A DNA stretch of 12,939 bases from Treponema sp. (GCA_031270205.1 JAISYA010000176.1:1-12939), one strand, 5' to 3'. Numbered from the stretch's first letter, positions 1-6,364 are shown. Made by a program: numbers and translations. Notes: generated by a model not told the origin, from the sequence alone.

Positions 1-124
1 GGACACCATTTCGTTCCACAAGGGCAGAAAGGCTAAAGCCGCCGATACCCTGGGCATAGGGCGGAAGACACTGCACCGCAAGCTGACCGAGTGGGGAGAT
101 TCGTCCGCTGAAGAGGAAAGCTGA
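1..124 (+). CDS. Sigma-54-dependent response regulator, C-terminal end (partial)
   Basis: Only the last 40 codons are present; the reading frame begins at base 2 and ends at the TGA at 122-124. The peptide carries a Fis-type helix-turn-helix of the kind that closes NtrC/AtoC-family enhancer-binding proteins: the stretch KAADTLGIGRKTLHRKL has the typical AA-x-LGI turn and the RKTLxRKL recognition helix. In this family the domain binds upstream enhancer sites while an upstream AAA+ module, outside the window, remodels sigma-54 RNA polymerase. It ends with a short acidic tail (AEEES). Its partner kinase cannot be named. The hybrid kinase at 1545-4511 is close but separated by two other genes and on the opposite strand, so a link is only possible. 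A stand-alone Fis-family protein is less likely given the form of the helix. Confidence 0.85.
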   Translation, partial: DTISFHKGRKAKAADTLGIGRKTLHRKLTEWGDSSAEEES

Positions 125-241
125 CTGACAATATAATGTTTTAGGAGAACAGCCTCTTTCCGCTCATGTCATTCTTTCCCCTGTTACCTCTAATGATTGA
201 TGTTTTTCCTGTAACTGAATTTTATCATGTCTTTCATGTGT

Positions 242-268
242 AGCAGTTATTATTGGATAACCACTGCT
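242..268 (-). terminator. Possible 3' hairpin after the DUF6398-like gene
   Basis: Just past the stop of the minus-strand gene, AGCAGTTAT (242-250) can pair with ATA (257-259) and ACTGCT (263-268), giving nine base pairs with a three-base bulge and a six-base loop. No run of U follows it on the minus strand, so it is a weak candidate for an intrinsic terminator and may instead be a 3'-end stabilising hairpin. Confidence 0.25.
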
Positions 269-285
269 CCCGTCATAGCGTATTT

Positions 286-780
286 TTATTCCGTCGTGAA
301 TGTTATGTCTTTCCCTTCGGCCCTGGCCTTTTTAACCAGCTCTTGTATTTCCACGGGAAGCATAAATATAGGTATAAGTATTCCATCTACCAAGACGCAA
401 GCGGTTAACGGATTATTATCCAGCATGCGCCGGGTGGAAAATTCCCCGCTTAGAGGGTTCATCTTAAGCAAATCCCGTATCAGTCTTGCCTTGTTCGCAA
501 CAGATGATTTTTTGGTTCCAAAAAAAGCGCTTATATCATCCGGCGAGACATAAGGCTCAAATGTTTTATCAAACAAAAAGTTATTTGAACCAACCGCGTA
601 TACCACCGCAGCGGCCCAGATTGAAAGCCGGCCCAACGCAAAGGGCACATTCCTTTTCCGCCCCAGTTTTTTAATCACTTTTTCACAAAGACGCTCGTAA
701 TCGTCATCCAGCTTTTGGGCGCAGAATATCCGAATCATTGCAAGCAGCTGCGTTTCTCTTGCCTTGATTTCTTCTTTCAT
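286..780 (-). CDS. DUF6398-like hypothetical protein
   Basis: A 164-residue soluble protein with no signal peptide or membrane segment. Its core matches what I recall of the DUF6398 family: an N-terminal FCxxxLDxxYxxLC segment (residues 19-32), a basic RKR motif (41-43), GRLSIWAAAVVYAVGSNNFLFD (50-71), and a SPDDISAFFG segment followed by KSSVANKARLIRDLL (79-105), which looks like a helix-turn-helix. A less conserved tail (106-164) ends in a charged helix. The function of the family is not known to me. The helical pattern of an IWAAAVVYA helix followed by an HTH-like pair recalls cyclin/TFIIB-type repeats, but this is only a resemblance. The ATG at 780 has no clear Shine-Dalgarno sequence. 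It is divergent from the exonuclease at 960 and probably monocistronic. Confidence 0.75.
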   Translation of the reverse strand: MKEEIKARETQLLAMIRIFCAQKLDDDYERLCEKVIKKLGRKRNVPFALGRLSIWAAAVVYAVGSNNFLFDKTFEPYVSPDDISAFFGTKKSSVANKARLIRDLLKMNPLSGEFSTRRMLDNNPLTACVLVDGILIPIFMLPVEIQELVKKARAEGKDITFTTE

Positions 781-815
781 AACGATAGAATACCATAAAA
801 ATATCCCGCAGGGAA

Positions 816-835
816 GCGTTTTTTTGCGTTTTTTT
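816..835 (+). repeat. Tandem duplicate of a 10-base GCG-T7 unit
   Basis: The unit GCGTTTTTTT occurs twice in a row (816-825 and 826-835), just after a small TCCC-GCA-GGGA hairpin (804-814). It lies between the divergent DUF6398-like and exonuclease genes. It could come from slippage. It could also act as a T-tract upstream element of the exonuclease promoter, since it ends 18 bases before the -35 box. Confidence 0.5.
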
Positions 836-852
836 CACTGATTCGTCACTTT

Positions 853-881
853 ATGACAGACCGCAACCGCTATGCTATACT
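853..881 (+). promoter_or_regulatory. Sigma-70-type promoter for the exonuclease gene
   Basis: ATGACA (853-858) and TATACT (876-881) each match the -35 and -10 consensus at five of six bases and are separated by exactly 17 bases. Transcription would start near 888, giving a leader of about 70 bases. A perfect inverted repeat, TACCGG (882-887) with CCGGTA (896-901), sits over the predicted start and could be an operator. A second -10-like hexamer, a perfect TATAAT at 900-905, has no good -35 partner. Confidence 0.55.
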
Positions 882-959
882 TACCGGTATGAAAGCCGGT
901 ATAATCCTGCCAAAACCTGCCCTGCCGGGAAGTTTCAGGAACCGTCAAGTGAGGCAAAC

Positions 960-1514
960 ATGAATTTTGTTACCATAGATTTTGAAACCGCCAAATATTC
1001 GCGGGAAAGCGCCTGCTCGGTGGGGCTGGTCCGGTTTGAAAACGGGATTGCCGGCGGCACGTATTACTCTTTGATTCGTCCGCCCGTTCTTTATATCCGC
1101 CCCGACTTTACCAGGATCCACGGCCTTACGGTAGATGACGTAAAGGACGCGCCGGTTTTTTCCGCTATTTGGGAAAGTCAAATACTGCCCTTTATCGGGG
1201 ACATGCCGCTGGCGGCCCATAACGCCTCTTTTGATATGGGTATCCTGCGGGCGGTACTCCAGTGGTATGGGCTGAAGATACCCCGTCTGCGTTTTTTTGA
1301 CACGCTCTTCCTGGCCCGCCGCACCTGGCCGGAACTGGAATCCCATGCCCTCACCCGCCTGGGGGAAACTTTCGGCATAAATTATAATGCCCACAACGCA
1401 CTGGATGACGCCCACACCTGCGGTAAAATCGTGCTTTTGGCCGCGGAAAAAAGAGATGCAAAAAACATAAAAACGCTGTTAAAGTCCTCGGGGATCAGAA
1501 TGGAGAAGTTGTAA
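960..1514 (+). CDS. DEDDh 3'-5' exonuclease, Pol III epsilon-like
   Basis: A 184-residue single-domain exonuclease of the DnaQ-like fold. The four acidic residues and the general-base histidine are visible: D7 and E9 in IDFET (Exo I), D92 in AHNASFD (Exo II), and H145 and D150 in HNALDDAH (Exo III, DEDDh type). The IHGLTVDDV segment (53-61) is also typical of the family. It has no polymerase-binding tail or helicase fusion, so it is a short stand-alone epsilon-like exonuclease rather than a certain DnaQ proofreading subunit. Such proteins remove nucleotides from 3' DNA or RNA ends, and the actual substrate cannot be read from the sequence. The start at 960 is preceded by GTGAGG at 949-954. 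A terminator hairpin follows at 1535-1559, so the gene is probably transcribed alone. RNase T or oligoribonuclease are less likely because their flanking motifs are missing. Confidence 0.88.
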   Translation: MNFVTIDFETAKYSRESACSVGLVRFENGIAGGTYYSLIRPPVLYIRPDFTRIHGLTVDDVKDAPVFSAIWESQILPFIGDMPLAAHNASFDMGILRAVLQWYGLKIPRLRFFDTLFLARRTWPELESHALTRLGETFGINYNAHNALDDAHTCGKIVLLAAEKRDAKNIKTLLKSSGIRMEKL

Positions 1515-1534
1515 TTTACCGGGATGAACGTATC

Positions 1535-1559
1535 ACGGCGGCATCTACCCCGCCGTTTT
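1535..1559 (+). terminator. Intrinsic terminator of the exonuclease gene
   Basis: ACGGCGG (1535-1541) pairs perfectly with CCGCCGT (1550-1556) around an eight-base loop, and TTTT ends the element (1556-1559). It overlaps the stop codon and last codons of the convergent hybrid-kinase gene. The T-run is short, so it reads best as a terminator for plus-strand transcription only. Confidence 0.55.
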
Positions 1560-4511
1560 CGGCAGATAGTTTTGCAGCGTCCTTAACACTTCGTCAAAAT
1601 TCAGAGGCTTGCCCACGTGTCCGTTCATGCCGCAGGCAAGGCATTTTTCTATATCTTCCCGAAACACATTGGCGGTCATCGCGATAATGGGGATTTCTTT
1701 TGGAAGGCCCGGATTGGCTTTTTCAAGCTCCCGTATTTTTCGGGTAGCCTCGTAGCCGTCCATTTCGGGCATCTGCACGTCCATAAAAACAAGATCGTAT
1801 TTGCCGGGGGATTCGCTGAACATACGCAGGGCTTCGGCGCCGTTTTCCGCGCTGTCCATTTTAAGGCCGGTTGGTTCCAGCAGGGTCAGCATGATTTCCC
1901 GGTTGATGTCCACATCTTCGGCCAATAAAATACAACGGCCCTTAAAACTGAGCGCATCCGCCTGCAATGACGCTTCCACGTCTTCCTGGTATAATCCCGC
2001 CGCGGGCGATTCGTCCGCAACGGCGCGTATTTGTACCGTAAAGGCAAACGTCGAGCCTTTTCCTTCTTCCGATTCAATCCATATCCGCCCGCCCATCATT
2101 TCAACAATGCTTTTGGAAATGGCAAGGCCCAGGCCGGTGCCGCCGAATTTGCGGGACGTGCCGCTGTCGGCCTGTTCAAAGGTGTTAAACAGGCGGGGCA
2201 ATTGCTCTTTGCTGATACCGATGCCGCTGTCAACAACTTCAACCTGAATGGTACACAGGCCTTCGCTTTCCGTAATTAAACGGGCGTTGAGATTAATGAC
2301 GCCGTTTTCCGGGGTGAACTTAACCGCGTTGGAAAGGAGGTTGGTGATAACCTGGGCCAGGCGCTGGTCGTCACCCAAAAGGGCGGGCGGAATATTTTTA
2401 TCAATATTAACGCTAAAGACCTGCTTCTTTTCCTCAGTGTGGAAAGCAATGACGTTCCCGGCTTTTTGTACCATCTTTTCAAAATTGAATTGTACCGGGG
2501 AAAGTTCAAGTTTGTTTGCCTCAATTTTGGACATATCAAGAATGTCGTTGATCACCCTCAAAAGATGCGATGAGGCGTCTTCGATTCTTTTCAGGCAATA
2601 ATCTTTTTTTTCAATGTCGCCGGAAGTTTTCGCGATATTGGTCATACCTATAATGGCGTTCATGGGGGTGCGCATCTCGTGACTCATGTTCGCGAGGAAT
2701 GCCCCTTTTGCGCTGCTGGCCCGCTCCGCTTCTTCCCGCGCGCTATACAATTCGGAAACATCGTTCATCACTATCACCACGCCCCGGCAGACACCGTCAT
2801 CTTCCTGCGCCGGGGTTATGCCGATCTGAAAAACCGTTGTTCCGCCTGACAAGAGCCGCACCTGTTCCTCATAACTTTCGTTTTGGTTTGTTTCAATAAC
2901 ATGAAAACAACGTTTCTCCGCGCCTGAGATCCACTCATCATTCATGGTTTTTTCAAAGAGGGAGGCAAAGGAAAGGCCCGCCATTTCGCGTATATCCCTG
3001 AAGCCCAAAAAGGCGGCGGTTTTTTCGCTTCCCAGCACAAAACGCATATTCAGATCGAGCATAAAGGTAATACCCGGCGTATTTTGCAGCACGAGGCGTT
3101 CGTTCTTTTTTATCGACGCCAACAGATCATTTGCCAGTACCCGCGAAAGGGCGCCGGTTTCGCCGGGCTGACCGGCGAGGATGGTATAGGCGTCGCCTTT
3201 AGCGCTGCCGCCCGCGCGCAGCAGTTCGGCGTAGTTCATATCAAAACGGTAGCGCCGCACTTTTTCGGCCATGCGGATAAAGGGCAGGTACATTAAAAAG
3301 CCGGCAAATAAATTGACCACCTGCATGACGCTTCCCGCGACAGAGCCTGCCGCGACATAACCTGAAATTATCGCCGGGGTAGTCCAGGCGACTTCCGCGG
3401 CATAAGCCGGAAACAGGCCCAATGACGCGGCCGCCCAGGAAATTACCGTCAGGACCACCGGAACCATAACGAAGGGGACAAGGTAAATGGGATTCAGCAC
3501 AACGGGAATACCGAAAAGAAGAATCTCGTTGATATTAAAGATCGCGGGTACCAGTGAAATCGCCGCTATCCGCTTCATCCCGCTTTTTTTCCGGCCGATT
3601 AAAAGCGCCGCCAGGAGGGACAGGGTATTCCCCGCGCCGCCCATGGATACATAGGTATCAAAAAATGTTTTGGTAAAAATAAAAGCCGTCGGCGCGCCTT
3701 TGGCTATAGCCATTTCATTGACTATTTCAGCGGGAAGGTATATCTCGGCCATCACCGGCTCCAGGGCGTTGGCCCCGTGTATGCCGAAAAACCAAAGCGC
3801 CTGCCGCGTAACCGTATACAGGAGCGCCGTCCCCAGGTTGTTTCCCAGTCCCTTGAAGGGAAGGGAAATATAATTATAAATAAGGGCGTGAATATCCCGC
3901 ACCCCGATTGAAGCCATAAAAACCTTGAAAAACGCGAATACACCCAGCGTAAGAAGCGCGGGTATCATGGCGGCAAGCACATGGGACATGGCTGTCCCGG
4001 CGTCTTCGGAATAAAAACGTATGTGCAGTTTTTTTATCCGGTAAAAAACCAGAAAAAGATCCGCCGAAACAAAGCTGGTTATGATGGCGAGAAATATGCC
4101 GTTGACGCTCATCCAGTTGTAGGGAATGGCGAAATCATTTGTCGACGGCTCCACTATCGCAAGAAGGGAGGAAAAAGACAGAAGCCCGGCGATAACCGGA
4201 TGCACCGCAGCCAGGGGATTTTTCAGGTTGTACCGTTCCGCGATACTGTACCCGATGGAAAAAGTCATCACCGGGGAGAGAACCGCCAAAGTCCCGTCCC
4301 AGATATAGCCGCCGAACCCGCGCCAGCCCGCCCCGAAAACTCCCTCCATGAAATTTTGATAAAACTTGAGGGGAAAATTGTTGAGCAGCACCGCCGCCGC
4401 GCCGGCGATAACCACCGGCATGGTCAGGGTCAGGGCGTTTCTGACGATGCTTAATTTCTCGGAATTGGCGATTTTGATCCAAAACAGCAGGGTCTGTTCG
4501 TTTTTTACCAT
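1545..4511 (-). CDS. Hybrid histidine kinase with PTS EIIC (Lac-family) sensor domain
   Basis: A 988-residue membrane protein. Residues 1-420 form a complete PTS EIIC domain of the lactose/cellobiose class. It is rich in hydrophobic helices and contains FFGIHGAN (241-248, H245) and NINEILLFGIPVVLNP (326-341, N328, E329), the segments that bind sugar in ChbC-type transporters. A linker (about 421-465) leads to a PAS-like domain (about 470-590). Next come HisKA with phospho-acceptor H611 in NMSHEMRTP, and HATPase_c with the N box at 724-731, DSGIGI (761-766) and GGTGLGLAIS (790-799). The C-terminal receiver has D866, phospho-acceptor D911 in FMDVQMPEMDG, T946 and K968. All phosphotransfer residues are intact. 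No EIIA or EIIB part is present, so it probably senses sugar rather than phosphorylating it, although transport with a separate EIIB is possible. The receiver has no DNA-binding output, so signalling should pass through an Hpt protein elsewhere. The first in-frame start after a stop is the ATG at 4511; no Shine-Dalgarno sequence precedes it. Domain calls are secure, and the sensory role is inferred. Confidence 0.93.
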   Translation of the reverse strand: MVKNEQTLLFWIKIANSEKLSIVRNALTLTMPVVIAGAAAVLLNNFPLKFYQNFMEGVFGAGWRGFGGYIWDGTLAVLSPVMTFSIGYSIAERYNLKNPLAAVHPVIAGLLSFSSLLAIVEPSTNDFAIPYNWMSVNGIFLAIITSFVSADLFLVFYRIKKLHIRFYSEDAGTAMSHVLAAMIPALLTLGVFAFFKVFMASIGVRDIHALIYNYISLPFKGLGNNLGTALLYTVTRQALWFFGIHGANALEPVMAEIYLPAEIVNEMAIAKGAPTAFIFTKTFFDTYVSMGGAGNTLSLLAALLIGRKKSGMKRIAAISLVPAIFNINEILLFGIPVVLNPIYLVPFVMVPVVLTVISWAAASLGLFPAYAAEVAWTTPAIISGYVAAGSVAGSVMQVVNLFAGFLMYLPFIRMAEKVRRYRFDMNYAELLRAGGSAKGDAYTILAGQPGETGALSRVLANDLLASIKKNERLVLQNTPGITFMLDLNMRFVLGSEKTAAFLGFRDIREMAGLSFASLFEKTMNDEWISGAEKRCFHVIETNQNESYEEQVRLLSGGTTVFQIGITPAQEDDGVCRGVVIVMNDVSELYSAREEAERASSAKGAFLANMSHEMRTPMNAIIGMTNIAKTSGDIEKKDYCLKRIEDASSHLLRVINDILDMSKIEANKLELSPVQFNFEKMVQKAGNVIAFHTEEKKQVFSVNIDKNIPPALLGDDQRLAQVITNLLSNAVKFTPENGVINLNARLITESEGLCTIQVEVVDSGIGISKEQLPRLFNTFEQADSGTSRKFGGTGLGLAISKSIVEMMGGRIWIESEEGKGSTFAFTVQIRAVADESPAAGLYQEDVEASLQADALSFKGRCILLAEDVDINREIMLTLLEPTGLKMDSAENGAEALRMFSESPGKYDLVFMDVQMPEMDGYEATRKIRELEKANPGLPKEIPIIAMTANVFREDIEKCLACGMNGHVGKPLNFDEVLRTLQNYLPKTAG

Positions 4512-4789
4512 TAGTATATTGTACTAAATTGAGATGGAAGTCGTCTATACAGAATGGGTGATTGATTCCCTGCTCCGTTCCCTTCCGCCCGCTCCGCCCC
4601 CGCCGCGCCGCCTGAGACGGACCAGCCCACCCGCCCTTCATACTGCGGCCCGGCGAAGGAGCGCGCCGGGGTCTCGCTGCCGTAGGGCGCGGGCACGTTG
4701 TAGGTCAGGGCCAGGTCGTTTACCGTCTGGAGCGCCGCGCTGGGGGAGCCGTTACCAGATGACCGGTAAGCGGGAGAGTAACGGGACAA
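4511..4789 (-). pseudogene. Possible surface-repeat protein remnant
   Basis: An open frame of about 92 codons with no convincing start (TTG at 4789, no ribosome site); the frame stays open further upstream. Its middle reads DLALTYNVPAP, then GSETPARSFAGPQYEG and RVGWSV. This fits the P-x-G-x-P...F...QY-x-G-x-V-x-W pattern that I recall from long bacterial Ig-like or adhesin-type surface repeats. After about one repeat it turns into low-complexity GGAAGAERAEGNG and stops. The stop TAA shares its last A with the ATG of the hybrid kinase (TAATG). It is best read as a decayed gene fragment. A short unrecognised gene translationally coupled to the kinase is an alternative. Confidence 0.3.
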
Positions 4790-4817
4790 AAGGCGCTTTC
4801 GTTTAGTAACACGGGCA

Positions 4818-4850
4818 TATTCACATGAATAACCATAAGACGGCTATGGT
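4818..4850. repeat. Two abutting inverted repeats
   Basis: TATTCA-CA-TGAATA (4818-4831) is a perfect six-base dyad with a two-base centre. It is followed directly by ACCATA (4832-4837) and TATGGT (4845-4850) around a seven-base loop. Two dyads touching each other between divergent genes are what a dimeric regulator site can look like. The distance to either start (about 190 to 310 bases) also allows a remnant origin. Confidence 0.45.
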
Positions 4851-4910
4851 CTGTTGTCAAGGTAACGCAAGGGCAGGATCAGCGTATAGAAACAAATTAA
4901 AGAGGAAAAA

Positions 4911-4940
4911 ACCACGGACAGCGCGAACGGACACGGACAA
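4911..4940 (+). repeat. ACGGACA-rich short repeat tract
   Basis: ACCACGGACA at 4911-4920 and GGACACGGACAA at 4929-4940 share CACGGACA. ACCACGGAC recurs once more in this window at about 10851-10859, in the gap between ackA and the PfkB kinase. From memory, similar ACCACGGAC/ACACGGAC strings recur in intergenic DNA of many environmental bacteria. Their function is unknown to me. Confidence 0.4.
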
Positions 4941-4961
4941 AACGAAGATTGCGATGCGCCT

Positions 4962-4995
4962 AAGCCCCGGTACGAATTGCCGTTGAAAGGGGCTT
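4962..4995. repeat. Inverted repeat over the dehydrogenase promoter
   Basis: AAGCCCC (4962-4968) and GGGGCTT (4989-4995) are perfect complements separated by 20 bases. The right arm directly follows a TTGAAA -35 candidate (4983-4988), which lies in the loop. This could be an operator controlling the dehydrogenase. A hairpin in a longer transcript is the other reading. Confidence 0.4.
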
Positions 4996-5012
4996 CCTTT
5001 TCCCGGTAGAAA
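4983..5012 (+). promoter_or_regulatory. Candidate promoter of the dehydrogenase gene
   Basis: TTGAAA (4983-4988) matches the -35 consensus at five of six bases and TAGAAA (5007-5012) matches the -10 at four of six, with an 18-base spacer. The predicted start near 5019 leaves a leader of about 20 bases containing the AGGAG ribosome site. The -10 is imperfect. Confidence 0.35.
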
Positions 5013-5028
5013 GTGATAAGCTCTCTTC

Positions 5029-5033
5029 AGGAG
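5029..5033 (+). promoter_or_regulatory. Ribosome binding site that fixes the dehydrogenase start
   Basis: AGGAG lies six bases before the ATG at 5040. This favours that ATG over the GTG at 5013, which would add nine residues and has no ribosome site. Confidence 0.75.
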
Positions 5034-5039
5034 CGGTAT

Positions 5040-6317
5040 ATGAAAACAAAAGCGATTCGGTTATATGGCGTCAATGACCTCAGGCTTGATGAGTTTGAGC
5101 TTCCCGAAATTCGGGACGATGAAATACTGGCGAAAGTGGTTTCCGACTCTATTTGTATGTCCAGCCACAAGCTCGCTTTACAGGGGGCGAAACACAAGCG
5201 GGTCCGCCACGACCTTGGCAAAACACAGCCCATCATCGGCCATGAGTTTTGCGGTACTATTGAAAAAGTGGGCGGCAAATGGGCCGGCCAGTTCAGGGCG
5301 GGGGAAAAATTCGCCATCCAGCCGGCGCTGAACTATCCGGACGCCAACGGCGCCGCTACGCTCTGGTCTCCCGGTTATTCATACGAGTTTATCGGCGGCG
5401 ACGCCACGTACATCATCATCCCCAAAGAAGTGATGGAGATGAACTGCCTGCTCAATTACCAGGCGGATAATTTTTTCATGGGTTCCCTGGCGGAGCCGGT
5501 TTCCTGCGTGGCGGGGGCTTTTCACGCCCAATACCACACCAGGGGCGGCTCTTACGTTCATTCCATGGGGATTGCCGAAGGAGGCTCTCTGGCGCTTCTG
5601 GCCGGCGTCGGTCCCATGGGCCTTGGGGCCATTGATTACGCGATCCATAATCCCCGTAAGCCTTCGCGCCTGGTGGTCACCGACATTGACGACCAGCGCC
5701 TGGCCCGCGCCGCCCAGTTCCTTCCGGTGGAAGAGGCGAAAAAGAACGGTGTGGAGCTTACCTATATCAACACCAAAGATATAAGCGATCCGGTGGCGCA
5801 TTTGCGATTCATGAACAGCGGCAAACTCTACGATGATGTATTTGTGTTTGCCCCGGTCAAACCGGTGCTGGAAATGGGCGACCGCCTCCTGGGCCGAGAC
5901 GGCTGTCTTAACTTTTTCGCGGGCCCCACAGACACGGCTTTTTCCGCGAGCTTCAATTTTTACAATGTGCATTATGAGTCGCATCACCTGGTGGGTACAT
6001 CGGGGGGAAACACCGGCGATATGAAAGAATCCATTGCCATGATGTCGGCGGGCGCTCTCAACCCCGTGTTCATGATAACCCACATAGGCGGCCTTGACGC
6101 GGCGGTCAAAACAACCATCGAACTTGACAAAATCCCCGGCGGCAAGAAACTCATCTATACCCACAAGAAACTCGATCTTACCGCCATTGACGACTTTGCC
6201 GCAAAAGGCGCGGATGATCCGTTGTTCGCGAAACTCGCGGAGATCTGCGGCCGTCACCAGGGCCTGTGGAACGTGGAAGCGGAGAACTACCTGCTGGAAA
6301 ACGCGCCGGAGATTTAG
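5040..6317 (+). CDS. Zn-dependent medium-chain dehydrogenase, sorbose-1-P reductase-like
   Basis: A 425-residue soluble oxidoreductase of the medium-chain dehydrogenase/reductase superfamily, longer than the usual 340-380. The GroES-like catalytic domain has the expected zinc ligands: C39 in DSICMSSHK, H68 and E69 in GHEFCG, and E152 in LAEPVSC. The Rossmann fold follows with GVGPMGLG (189-196) and D215 at the end of the second strand, favouring NAD over NADP. The four-cysteine structural-zinc lobe is absent. The overall sequence, with YGVNDLRLDEFELPEI near the start, resembles proteins that I recall being annotated as L-sorbose-1-phosphate reductase (SorE-like), which reduce a ketose phosphate to a hexitol phosphate. 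The exact substrate is unproven; a sorbitol- or threonine-dehydrogenase-like activity is possible. It is divergent from the EIIC-kinase and convergent with ffh, and appears to be transcribed alone. Confidence 0.8.
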   Translation: MKTKAIRLYGVNDLRLDEFELPEIRDDEILAKVVSDSICMSSHKLALQGAKHKRVRHDLGKTQPIIGHEFCGTIEKVGGKWAGQFRAGEKFAIQPALNYPDANGAATLWSPGYSYEFIGGDATYIIIPKEVMEMNCLLNYQADNFFMGSLAEPVSCVAGAFHAQYHTRGGSYVHSMGIAEGGSLALLAGVGPMGLGAIDYAIHNPRKPSRLVVTDIDDQRLARAAQFLPVEEAKKNGVELTYINTKDISDPVAHLRFMNSGKLYDDVFVFAPVKPVLEMGDRLLGRDGCLNFFAGPTDTAFSASFNFYNVHYESHHLVGTSGGNTGDMKESIAMMSAGALNPVFMITHIGGLDAAVKTTIELDKIPGGKKLIYTHKKLDLTAIDDFAAKGADDPLFAKLAEICGRHQGLWNVEAENYLLENAPEI

Positions 6318-6331
6318 CCCCGGCGGTTTGC

Positions 6332-6344
6332 CGCGCTTCGCGCG
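6332..6344. terminator. GC-rich hairpin between convergent genes
   Basis: CGCGC (6332-6336) pairs with GCGCG (6340-6344) around TTC. It lies in the 47-base gap between the ends of the dehydrogenase and ffh, where a shared terminator would be expected. Neither side has a good T-run, so its strength is doubtful. Confidence 0.4.
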
Positions 6345-6364
6345 TTAATCCCCAAACAGGAGCA

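Larger units (their letters stand above)
4512..5039. other. Long intergenic region between kinase and dehydrogenase
   Basis: No convincing intact gene lies in these 528 bases. They hold, in order, the repeat-protein remnant (4511-4789), a pair of abutting inverted repeats (4818-4850), a tract containing ACCACGGACA and GGACACGGACAA (4911-4940), a long-loop inverted repeat (4962-4995) and a probable promoter for the dehydrogenase. A 33-codon minus-strand frame starting with ATG at 4818 is not recognised and overlaps the remnant in another frame. Confidence 0.6.

Noticed and set aside
132..137. Perfect TATAAT after the sigma-54 regulator gene.
   Set aside because: The hexamer 17 bases upstream (TGAAGA) is a poor -35 and no gene follows on the plus strand for more than 800 bases.
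5013..5039. GTG at 5013 as the start of the dehydrogenase.
   Set aside because: It has no ribosome site, while AGGAG lies six bases before the ATG at 5040; the nine extra residues also fall outside the conserved family start.
5379..6257. Long minus-strand open frame (292 codons) opposite the dehydrogenase.
   Set aside because: It is a shadow of the GC-rich coding strand; it has no motif, no ribosome site and no family likeness, whereas the plus-strand gene has intact zinc and NAD motifs.
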